From assembly GCA_937949615.1 (NCBI GenBank), contig CALEDQ010000005.1:248001-312000 (forward strand): 64,000 bases of DNA, read 5' to 3'. The stretch is from an uncultured bacterium. GTDB lineage: Bacteria > Muiribacteriota > Ozemobacteria > Ozemobacterales > Ozemobacteraceae. This document shows, one piece after another, positions 17,131-24,917 of this stretch. The notes under the pieces are model-generated. The model did no database searches. It was not told the DNA's origin and saw only the letters and a program-made list of their open reading frames with translations. The position numbers and the translations under genes are program-made. Numbering within the stretch: position 1 is the first letter of the stretch; each line of letters begins with the position of its first letter.

Positions 17131-18126
17131 TTACTTATTTCTGATCAGGGCCGGGCCTTTTTCGGTGCCGACCAGCAGGTTGCCGTTTTCATCGAGGGCC
17201 AGCGCTGTGATGTTGCTGCCTGGCAGTCCATCGGCTTCATTAATCAGTTCTCCAGGTTTGTCGATACTCCAGAGCTGCAGACCAACCGGGCTGCCCAGCC
17301 AGATTTTGTCACCCTGACGCTGCAGGAACCTGACCGGCATTGCCTTGATGCCTTCAGCCCGGCCGCGCAGCGACCATTTTTTGCCGTCGAACAGAGCGAT
17401 GCCGCGACTGGTGCCGGCAACGATAAGGTCGTCGGTATAATCGCAGACACTGAAGGCTTCACGGGCCGGAAATTCTGGATACAGCCAGGTATCGACGTTG
17501 AGCTCGAAATTTGATTTCATTTCAGTGCGAAGTCTCACAATGCCATTGGCGGTGCCGATCCACAGGTGGGTTTTCTGCATGAATGAACTTTGCAGGGCGT
17601 TTTCGAAGAGATGCAGCACCTTGTTGTATGATTTGAAAGTCGGATTTACCAGATACACAAGTCGTGAAAGGCCATGATATCTATGACCGAACCAGATGTT
17701 TTCGTCAGGGTCTATGTGAATATCGACAACTTCATTGTTTAACAGCCCAACTGCATCCGGTTCACGAAATTTTGTCCAGCTGCTGCCATCGAATTTTAAA
17801 ATACCGAGGTCTTTTGACGGCGCTGTCTGTGCGACCCAGACATCTTCATTTACTATACCGATGTCGGATATGGTTCCTTCTTCTGCCAGAGGTGAATTAG
17901 CCGGCGAGAATTCCAGTATTTCATCATTGGCTTTTTGAATGAACAGTCGGTGCTGAAACCCCCAGGCTTGCATTCCGTTATTGCCGGCAACGGCGTAGAC
18001 CTGATTTTCCGCCGCTGCCACAGGAAGTTTTACCGGCACGATAATTATATTGTCTGGCTTTTCAGCCTGTGCCGGCCAGCATGTGATCAACATGAGATAA
18101 ATCAGGGCAAGAATTTTCCGGTGCAT
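17131..18126 (-). CDS. Exported beta-propeller protein (two-component-regulator-propeller-like repeats)
   Basis: 331 residues. Signal peptide of about 21 residues (ALIYLMLITCWPAQA). Repeats of the type DIHIDPDENIWFGHRYHGLSRL, LWIGTANGIVRLR, IVAGTSRGIALFDGKKW, IWLGSPVGLQLW and LALDENGNLLVGTEKGPALI are blades of a Reg_prop-like propeller. There is no transmembrane or kinase domain, so it is a free periplasmic propeller, not a sensor kinase. A similar protein is at 22536-23477. Partners unknown. Confidence 0.75.
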   Translation of the reverse strand: MHRKILALIYLMLITCWPAQAEKPDNIIIVPVKLPVAAAENQVYAVAGNNGMQAWGFQHRLFIQKANDEILEFSPANSPLAEEGTISDIGIVNEDVWVAQTAPSKDLGILKFDGSSWTKFREPDAVGLLNNEVVDIHIDPDENIWFGHRYHGLSRLVYLVNPTFKSYNKVLHLFENALQSSFMQKTHLWIGTANGIVRLRTEMKSNFELNVDTWLYPEFPAREAFSVCDYTDDLIVAGTSRGIALFDGKKWSLRGRAEGIKAMPVRFLQRQGDKIWLGSPVGLQLWSIDKPGELINEADGLPGSNITALALDENGNLLVGTEKGPALIRNK

Positions 18127-18144
18127 GAAATCTCTCCTGCGGGC

Positions 18145-18185
18145 GTAAAAATAAAGCCTCTGCAGCGGGTATCGCTACAGAGGCT
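18145..18185 (-). terminator. Intrinsic terminator after the 892-residue gene
   Basis: Hairpin arms at 18155-18167 and 18173-18185 pair over 13 bases with one mismatch. On the minus strand a T-rich run (TTTATTTTT) follows. It ends transcription of the gene at 18202-20880 before the propeller gene. Confidence 0.85.
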
Positions 18186-18201
18186 ATCATGACATCAGGG
18201 G

Positions 18202-20880
18202 TTATTTGCTGTCAATAGATCTTGTTCTGAAGCTTGCGGGCAGAACGTTGATGTTGAACTTCATTTCACGGGCCTGACCGATGTTGCCATCTTTGGCGCG
18301 GTCATAGGCTTTGACTCTGAACTGATACCAGCCGGCGGCTCTGAAGATATGATAGAAGCTGACTTTGGGGTCGAAGTCATTGAGGTCGAACTTGTTGAGG
18401 CTGCTGCCATCTTTGACGATCTTCGTGGCAGTTACGATCTTGCCATCAGCTTCGTGTTCGATTTCTTCGAGTTTACCAGTCGGCTGCTGGTTGGCATCGA
18501 GGGCTTCGATTTCGACTTCGGTCTTGAGAACGCCTCTGAACGGAGTCAGATTGTCGATATTGTCGAAGGGGGCGATGCTGAAACGCATGCGCTGGTCTTC
18601 TACCGGGATCCCATTCTTTTCAGGGCCTTCCGGGTCGGTCGGAATGCGTGACAGCTTTTCTTCGGTGCCGTCAGCCTTGACGATTGTCCATTCCTTGCCG
18701 GCCATGTCGAAGTCTTCTTTGCAGCCTTCTTCGCCGTGATTCTTCACTTCACCGGTTTTGAGGTCTTTGCAGACGAGTTGCGAACCGGCTTCGAGAGATT
18801 CAACCGGCGGTACGCCGATTTTGTGGGTGACACCATTGTTCATGTCTTCGACTTCAGCCTTGATCAGAGGTTTGCTGAATTCGGCAACGTCGTCGACTTT
18901 GACGAGAGAGCCGGCCGGTGCTGAGTTACCGCAGCAGTTCGAGACCTGCTGTGTCATCAGGCAGTCAGGCGGAGTCTTCATGATTTCGCTGTAGTAGGCC
19001 TTCATGGCCTTCGGGTCTTTGGCGCTCGGTGCCGGTGGGACTGAATGATCGTTCCATTCGATCGAGTTCATGGCGAAGTGGCGCGGCATGATGATGCGTT
19101 TGCCGGCGACGGTCCAGGAGCCGCTCTTCACGTCGACATTCTTGCCGGTTGCGGGGTCGAGCTGCGAAACGGTTTTTTCGGTGTGCTGGGTCGGGATGTT
19201 TTCAAGAGTGATTGGCCCGACGATGCAGCGGCCGAGGTGCGGTTCGAAACCGATCGGGGCAAAACGGGTGGCTTCGCGGGTGCCTTCACCAGAAGAGGTG
19301 ATGAACTGCTGAAGTTCCTGCATGCAGGTGCGGGCTTCGACGGCAGCCTGAGTGGTTTTGCCGTTCAGATCAGCCATGATGTCATTGAACACTGAGAGCT
19401 GACCGGCATCTTTCTTTTTCCAGGCTTCGTTGAGTTCATTGGTGCGGGTGACCGGGTCGCCATCGAGATAGAGGCAGTAATAAACTACGCCTTTTTCCCA
19501 GGGTTTCAGAAATTTGCCTTCCCAGCTGTTGGTGCGGCGATCGGCAAGGAACTTGTCGAGTTTTTCTTTCGGCTGAGATTTCCAGTATGGGTGATGACCT
19601 TCAAAATATGTTTGTTCGCGTGAACTGACCGATTTGCCAACATAGGGGCCGTAGGTGTCGTTCGACTTCAGGAAATAGAAGAAAAGAACCTGTTTGTTGT
19701 CAGAAGCGCCGTCAAAAAACGGATTGGGCAGCTGATAGAGTTCATCAGAGCTGAACTGGTATTCAAAAGCATTGGTGATTGCTGGTGAAGTCGGTGAGAG
19801 ATCAGGATTTTCGTTGGTGTAGCTGACGCTCATGCCGTCTTTTCCACCATTGTAGCCGAGGTATTTGCCGACCACGGCTTCATAAACCGAACCCTGCGGA
19901 TTCAAAAAGTCTTTAGAGATTTCAGGGTAAGAATAATCTTCGACGTAAACCATGTTGTAATCGGTGAATTCGCTGTAGGTTTTGCCGTCGATCTCGGCTT
20001 TGAGGTTCCAGGAGGGTTTGAGATTTTCCGGAATCGGCTTGGCGGTCTTTTCGGGGCCGAATTTTTCGAAAGAAGAATCAGCCGGGGCAGCTGTTAAATT
20101 AGCGGTGCCAGGGATTTCTCCTGCCGGATCAGCGGTCTGCAGAGCAGTTTCGGGGTAGCCATTGCCTGAAACGGTCGGAGCTGGAACTTCGGCGCGTTCA
20201 TAGGTCATGATCATGCCGACCTGTTGCAGGAACTTCGAGCCGGCAACGTCTTCACGACCGCGGATACCAGAATCGAAAGCGGTGGTATGGCGGTTGACGT
20301 AGAGTTTTTTGTCCCAGACGTCAGATTCGCTTTTGCTGCCGCTGACGACATCTTCAAAATACTTAAGGTCTGCGTCTTTGAGATTCATGAATGGTGACCA
20401 GACTTCGCCGCCTGAGACGCCGTTCTTGTTGCCCTCTGCGAGAGCTTTTTTGTTATCGCCGGGCTGTTCGAAGAACCAGTGATATTTTACGTTGCGGTAA
20501 ACGTAGAATTTGCCGGTGGCCTTTTCTTTAACGATGAACGGGAACTTGTCTTTGCCGGCACCGGTGTTGCGGTAGATCTGGGCGGCATCGGTGATCATGT
20601 TGGCGCCGTTCTTTTCGATCGGTGCCGGTTCGAAGAAAGGCATCCAGACAGCGATCTGAGCTTCGGGTTTATCGGTGTGGCCAGAGACGCGTTCGACGTT
20701 CATGCCGTCGGCGAGCACGCCGCCTTCTTCAAGCTTCGAATCAAAAAATCTGATTTTTGATTTCGGGAAATAGCTTGATTCTCGGCCTGGTTCGACCTCG
20801 ACAGCCGACAGCTGAGTGGCGAAGCCAAACAGCAGCAGCGAAGCAACGCAGAGCGGTTTTTTGAGATTCTTCAAACGCAT
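18202..20880 (-). CDS. Large exported protein, unknown
   Basis: 892 residues with a signal peptide (KKPLCVASLLLFGFATQLSA). The mature part is soluble and acidic, with several paired Cys (for example PDCLMTQQVSNCCGN, and VCKDLKTGEVKNHGEEGC) that could form disulfides. The last 110 residues look like an Ig/PKD-type beta domain (AAGWYQFRVKAYDRAKDGNIGQ). Strong GGAGG ribosome site. It follows the TPR gene by 27 bases and ends at an intrinsic terminator, so it is the last gene of the propeller-TPR operon. No family recognised. Confidence 0.65.
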   Translation of the reverse strand: MRLKNLKKPLCVASLLLFGFATQLSAVEVEPGRESSYFPKSKIRFFDSKLEEGGVLADGMNVERVSGHTDKPEAQIAVWMPFFEPAPIEKNGANMITDAAQIYRNTGAGKDKFPFIVKEKATGKFYVYRNVKYHWFFEQPGDNKKALAEGNKNGVSGGEVWSPFMNLKDADLKYFEDVVSGSKSESDVWDKKLYVNRHTTAFDSGIRGREDVAGSKFLQQVGMIMTYERAEVPAPTVSGNGYPETALQTADPAGEIPGTANLTAAPADSSFEKFGPEKTAKPIPENLKPSWNLKAEIDGKTYSEFTDYNMVYVEDYSYPEISKDFLNPQGSVYEAVVGKYLGYNGGKDGMSVSYTNENPDLSPTSPAITNAFEYQFSSDELYQLPNPFFDGASDNKQVLFFYFLKSNDTYGPYVGKSVSSREQTYFEGHHPYWKSQPKEKLDKFLADRRTNSWEGKFLKPWEKGVVYYCLYLDGDPVTRTNELNEAWKKKDAGQLSVFNDIMADLNGKTTQAAVEARTCMQELQQFITSSGEGTREATRFAPIGFEPHLGRCIVGPITLENIPTQHTEKTVSQLDPATGKNVDVKSGSWTVAGKRIIMPRHFAMNSIEWNDHSVPPAPSAKDPKAMKAYYSEIMKTPPDCLMTQQVSNCCGNSAPAGSLVKVDDVAEFSKPLIKAEVEDMNNGVTHKIGVPPVESLEAGSQLVCKDLKTGEVKNHGEEGCKEDFDMAGKEWTIVKADGTEEKLSRIPTDPEGPEKNGIPVEDQRMRFSIAPFDNIDNLTPFRGVLKTEVEIEALDANQQPTGKLEEIEHEADGKIVTATKIVKDGSSLNKFDLNDFDPKVSFYHIFRAAGWYQFRVKAYDRAKDGNIGQAREMKFNINVLPASFRTRSIDSK

Positions 20881-20907
20881 AATTCCTCCTGATAAAACTG
20901 GGGATTT

Positions 20908-22539
20908 TTACTCGGTTTTGAACTGACTCTGAACGAAAGCGTCAAATTCACGGGCATTGCGCAGGGTTTCTTCGTTTTCGTCGAGCCAGTGTCTGGCGCC
21001 CTGGGCTTCAGGCGCATCAGGCCGTTTGGCGACGAAAGCTGAGAAATGCGCGTATGCGAGTTCCTGGTCATTCATCGAACTGTAGGTTCTGATATAGTTC
21101 GGCCGGTCGGCGACCAGCAGATTGCCGGGGAAAGTTTCGTGGCCGATGCCGCCATAAAGCTGGCCTAGTCTGAGTTTGGCGCGGTAGGCGATGTCGTCTT
21201 CATACATGGCGAGCAGGCTGTAAATGCGTTTGGCCTCTTCGAGGCGTTCGTCGAGTTCAAGAAAAACGGCTTTCCAGTATTCAACGCGCGGGTCGCCCTT
21301 GAAGAATTTTTCGCAGCGGGCAAGATGATTGTTGGCGCGGTAGTCACCCTTGCGTGCGAAAATTTCGAGCAGACCGACGTTGACGTCGAAATTATCAGGG
21401 TTCATGTCGTAGGCGAGGTTGAACATTACCAGAGCGAGGCCGTAATTGTTGTTCTTGAGGTAAGCCTTGCCAAGGCCAACGAGTGGCATGAAGCTGTCTG
21501 GCCAGAGGTCGCGGGCTTTCTGCAGCACTTCGATGGCTTTGGGAAACTGCTGCATTTTCTGGTAAGCTTCGCCGAGGCCGAGATAGGCCTGCATGGCATT
21601 TTTGTCGAGCTTGATTGCCTTTTCGAACTTTTCGATCGCCTGTTTGTACAGCTTGTTTTCGCTGTCGAGCTGGCCTGAGAGAATTACGGCTTCGACGTTG
21701 TCGGGTGTGCCTTTGAGAATGTCGGCGAGTATGGTTTCGGCCTTTTTATAGTCGGGTTTGTTGGCGAAGATGCAGGCGCGGGCGTAAGATGCCTTGTGCG
21801 CCGGTGTCATGCGTGCCGGGTCAGCCTTTTCGAGCGCGGCGAAAACGGTCATCGCTTTCTGGTAATAACCGCTGCCGACGTTACTGAGGCAGATGATGGC
21901 CTTTTCGAGCAGTTCGATATTTGTCGGTTCTGCTTCTACTGCAAGCAGATAGGCGTCGGCGGCATCCTGAAACTGACCGCTGTCAAACAGCGAGTTGCCT
22001 TTTGTGTAATTTTCGCGGGCCTTGTCATTCTTGATGCTGGTCGGTTCGACAGCTGCAGTTTCACTGGCAGCCGGTGGTTCAGCGGCAGCGCTTACAGTAT
22101 CTGCTGCAGCCGGTGTTGCATTCTGGTTGCCGGAGTCAGCAGCAGCGGTTTCTTCGGTGGCTGCTGAAGCTGAAGCCGTCTGGCTCTCATTGCCAGGGGT
22201 TTTCTGTGAATCTTCGGCGGGGTTGCCTTTGTTGCTTTCGAGCAGCTTTTTGAGTGTTTTAGCCCGTTCAAGAGCCTTGTCGGCCAGGTCGTTCCGGCCG
22301 ATTTTGCGCAGTGAAACGCTGAATAGATACCAGGCTTCGGGGTGTTTCGGGTGACTCTTGATTTCGTCTTTGTTCTGAGTGAGAACCTGATTGAAAAGTT
22401 CAGCCGACTTTTTGAAGTCGCCACTTTTCATCAACTTTTTGCCGTTTTCAATTTCGGTTTCAAGATTGATGGCGGCCAGTGCGCCCGTGGTAAGACCGGC
22501 GCAGACGAAAGCTGTTATCAGAAGATTACGCACCTTCAT
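20908..22539 (-). CDS. Exported TPR-repeat protein
   Basis: 543 residues. Signal peptide (LLITAFVCAGLTTGALA), one N-terminal TPR region (about 30-95), a low-complexity Ala/Glu/Ser linker (about 105-170), then some seven TPR units such as YTKGNSLFDSGQFQDAADAY, AYLGLGEAYQKMQQFPKAIE and LVGLGKAYLKNNNYGLALVM. TPR proteins are protein-binding scaffolds. Its start overlaps the stop of the upstream propeller gene (ATGA), so the two are translationally coupled. Confidence 0.8.
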   Translation of the reverse strand: MKVRNLLITAFVCAGLTTGALAAINLETEIENGKKLMKSGDFKKSAELFNQVLTQNKDEIKSHPKHPEAWYLFSVSLRKIGRNDLADKALERAKTLKKLLESNKGNPAEDSQKTPGNESQTASASAATEETAAADSGNQNATPAAADTVSAAAEPPAASETAAVEPTSIKNDKARENYTKGNSLFDSGQFQDAADAYLLAVEAEPTNIELLEKAIICLSNVGSGYYQKAMTVFAALEKADPARMTPAHKASYARACIFANKPDYKKAETILADILKGTPDNVEAVILSGQLDSENKLYKQAIEKFEKAIKLDKNAMQAYLGLGEAYQKMQQFPKAIEVLQKARDLWPDSFMPLVGLGKAYLKNNNYGLALVMFNLAYDMNPDNFDVNVGLLEIFARKGDYRANNHLARCEKFFKGDPRVEYWKAVFLELDERLEEAKRIYSLLAMYEDDIAYRAKLRLGQLYGGIGHETFPGNLLVADRPNYIRTYSSMNDQELAYAHFSAFVAKRPDAPEAQGARHWLDENEETLRNAREFDAFVQSQFKTE

Positions 22540-23477
22540 TGCTTTTGCTCCTCAAGACCATTCTCTGTGAATGACATGGTGTGAATAAAGTTTTTCGCGT
22601 CATCGGATTTGTATATTTTACCATTCGCTGTACCGATATAGAGAATTTTTTTTGCGTCGACGACGGCGCATTTGGCATCGTTAAATGGCACGGCAATCTC
22701 GGTTGCGTCGATATTTTTTATACGCCAGAAGCCCAGATCGCCACCGGCCAGCAGTTCGTCGCCATAAGCCAGCAGAAAATGCACCGGGCCCAGGGTGCCG
22801 TTTACCTGTTGCGGGTAACCGTCAGTCTCGATGGCAAACACGCCGCGATCGGTGGTGCCGGCATAGAGAATGCCGTTGTGAACCAGCAGACAGTTGACGG
22901 CCCGCCGCAGCTCGGCCGCCTGTGGCCGCCAGGTGCCGCTCGCGACATTGCGGTAAAGACCGGTTGCAGTGCCGAGCCAGAGCTGGTTCTGCCATTCGAC
23001 GATGCTATTGACCCAGGCGAGCTGCGAAGATTCGTTGCTCTTCATCGGCTGCCAGACATTGCCTTGCAGGACTGCGGTGCCGCTGCCAACTGAGCCGATA
23101 AATACCCGGCCGTCAGATGTCTGCATCAACGCATGCAGTTTTTCAAAGCCAGCTGCCTGCTGCAACGGTTCGAATTCGAGAGATTCTGTGTCGAGGCGCA
23201 GACAACCGCCGCCGGCGGTGGCAATATAAAGTTTCCCGCCGCTCATCATCAGATTATTGATCATGGGAAAAGGCAGTCCGTCTTTTTCGAACCGGCGCGG
23301 GCCGGCAGCGTCGATCTGCCACAGACCTCTGCCGAAGGCAGCGACCCAGAGCCGCCCATTCCCTTCGATTGCGAGACTGCGAATCGTCGTGGCGTAGGCC
23401 GGCAGCTTCGCCTCGTCGGCAATAACCAGCAGCGGCAGAGCCATTGTCATAAACAGCAGCAGAATTTTACGCAGCAT
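22536..23477 (-). CDS. Exported beta-propeller protein, second copy type
   Basis: 313 residues with a signal peptide (LLLFMTMALPLLVIA). Propeller-like repeats: SLAIEGNGRLWVAAFGRGLWQID, LYIATAGGGCLRLD, VFIGSVGSGTAVL, LWLGTATGLYRNV, LYAGTTDRGVFAIE and LYIGTANGKIYKSD. Same type as the protein at 17131-18126. First gene of an operon with the TPR and 892-residue proteins. Probably a periplasmic or surface scaffold; ligand unknown. Confidence 0.72.
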   Translation of the reverse strand: MLRKILLLFMTMALPLLVIADEAKLPAYATTIRSLAIEGNGRLWVAAFGRGLWQIDAAGPRRFEKDGLPFPMINNLMMSGGKLYIATAGGGCLRLDTESLEFEPLQQAAGFEKLHALMQTSDGRVFIGSVGSGTAVLQGNVWQPMKSNESSQLAWVNSIVEWQNQLWLGTATGLYRNVASGTWRPQAAELRRAVNCLLVHNGILYAGTTDRGVFAIETDGYPQQVNGTLGPVHFLLAYGDELLAGGDLGFWRIKNIDATEIAVPFNDAKCAVVDAKKILYIGTANGKIYKSDDAKNFIHTMSFTENGLEEQKQ

Positions 23478-23631
23478 GATCGGGTTCCTGTCTTACGGTG
23501 TACATATTGTTGAACTGACAGCGGGGTGTCAGCTCTTTCAATTAATTTACGAGCGGGTGGCTAAAAAGGTTTCATATCTTTTTTGCGGCAATTTTTAAAT
23601 CGTTTGAGTTTTGCGGCGGTTATGGTGTATA

Positions 23632-23660
23632 TTGACAGCGTTGGGGGGGTGTGCTAGTAT
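23632..23660 (+). promoter_or_regulatory. Strong sigma-70 promoter of hpf, with G-tract in the spacer
   Basis: TTGACA (23632-23637, perfect) and TAGTAT (23655-23660) are spaced by 17 bases, with TG one base before the -10 (extended -10). The spacer contains seven consecutive G (23643-23649). Confidence 0.75.
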
Positions 23661-23714
23661 GGGCTCCCCAAACAATACGGGATACGCGCTATTCCTCATT
23701 ATCCGGAGGCTTTT

Positions 23715-24305
23715 ATGCAGTTTGTCATCAAGGGAAAAAATCTTCAGCTCACCGACGCTCTCAAAGACTACGCCGAAAAGAAGCTGTCGATCATCAAAAA
23801 ATACTTCGACCACATTGTTGAAGTCGATGTAACTCTTTCTGTTAAAGATTCTAAAGACACCAGCCGCAGCAGAGTCTGTGAAGTTACCGTCTGGGCCAAA
23901 TCAGTCGGCAACCCGATTCATGGCAAATCAGCTTCAGAAGACCTCTATGCTTCGATCGACATGGTTGTCGAAAAAATCGAACGCCAGGTCAAAAAATTCA
24001 AAGAAAAAATCACCGGTCGCCGCAGAAACAACAAAGGCGCTGACAAACAGGCCACTCACAGCGTTCTGTCATTCGGTGAAGACTTCGCCGTCAGAAGCGA
24101 ACAGGAAGCACCAACCGAAATCAAACCCAAAATCGTTCGCAGCGGCACTTTCCCGATGCGCCCGATGTATTCAGACGAAGCCGCTGAACAGCTTGAACTC
24201 TTCAACCAGGACTTCTTCGTATTCTCTAACGCAGAAACCAACAAGATCAACGTTATCTATCGCAGGGGCGACGGCAACTTCGGTCTCATCGAACCTGAAT
24301 ATTGA
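23715..24305 (+). CDS. hpf: Ribosome hibernation promoting factor, long form
   Basis: 196 residues. The N-terminal domain (1-100; MQFVIKGKNLQLTDALKDYAEKK start) binds the 30S decoding region; the C-terminal domain (about 135-196; IVRSGTFPMRPMYSDEA ... VIYRRGDGNFGLIEPEY) drives ribosome dimerisation in long HPFs. It inactivates ribosomes in stationary phase or stress. GGAGG upstream supports the start. It is followed by a PTS IIA gene, an association usual for short HPF in Proteobacteria but here with the long form. Confidence 0.95.
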   Translation: MQFVIKGKNLQLTDALKDYAEKKLSIIKKYFDHIVEVDVTLSVKDSKDTSRSRVCEVTVWAKSVGNPIHGKSASEDLYASIDMVVEKIERQVKKFKEKITGRRRNNKGADKQATHSVLSFGEDFAVRSEQEAPTEIKPKIVRSGTFPMRPMYSDEAAEQLELFNQDFFVFSNAETNKINVIYRRGDGNFGLIEPEY

Positions 24306-24347
24306 TCAACAAAGACTTGAACCCCTGACCGGGATGCAGGAGGAGTT

Positions 24348-24803
24348 TTGGAACTAAGCGAATTTATATCACCCCAGCTGACAAAGTTGGAATTGAGTTC
24401 CACCACGAAGCTTGATGCCATTAAAGAGCTTATCGATATGCTCGATACGGCCGGCTATCTTACCGATGCCGACGCCTTTCTGAAGTCTGTTCTTGAACGC
24501 GAGAAAGTCGGTTCAACCGGTATCGGCAAAGGTATTGCCATTCCGCACTCAAGAACTGCCACCGTCAGAGAAGTCGTTGTCGCAATCGGTCGATCCAGCG
24601 CCGGAATTGAATTCGAAGCGCTCGATAACCGGCCTGTGCATCTGATTTTCCTGATTGCCGCTCCGATCGAGTCAGGCGGGCTTTACCTCAAGGCTCTCGC
24701 CCGCCTTTCAAGACTGCTGCGCTATCAGGAATTCCGAAATGAGCTGATGGAAGCCGGAACTGTCGAAGAGGTAATCAAAATTATCTCTGCCGAAGAAAAA
24801 TAA
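24348..24803 (+). CDS. ptsN: PTS EIIA domain protein, PtsN/fructose type
   Basis: 151 residues, a single PTS_EIIA_2 domain. The phosphorylated His67 sits in GIGKGIAIPHSR. The start is TTG at 24348, preceded by AGGAGG at 24338-24343 with good spacing and no in-frame ATG nearby. No EIIB or EIIC is present, so it is probably a regulatory PtsN-like protein rather than a sugar transporter subunit. It follows hpf by 42 bases. The phosphodonor is not encoded in the window. Confidence 0.85.
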   Translation: MELSEFISPQLTKLELSSTTKLDAIKELIDMLDTAGYLTDADAFLKSVLEREKVGSTGIGKGIAIPHSRTATVREVVVAIGRSSAGIEFEALDNRPVHLIFLIAAPIESGGLYLKALARLSRLLRYQEFRNELMEAGTVEEVIKIISAEEK

Positions 24804-24917
24804 GGCCTTAACCATTGTCCTTATAACCGGCGAAAACCGGGCTCACAAATCTAATGAATGCGTCAGGCGCGAGCCTTTAACAGGGCCGCGCCTTCTATTT
24901 TGAAAGGGGTCTCAGGC

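Noticed and set aside
17131..23477. Hybrid two-component sensors
   Set aside because: The propeller repeats resemble those of hybrid sensor kinases, but both proteins end after the propeller with no membrane helix or kinase domain.
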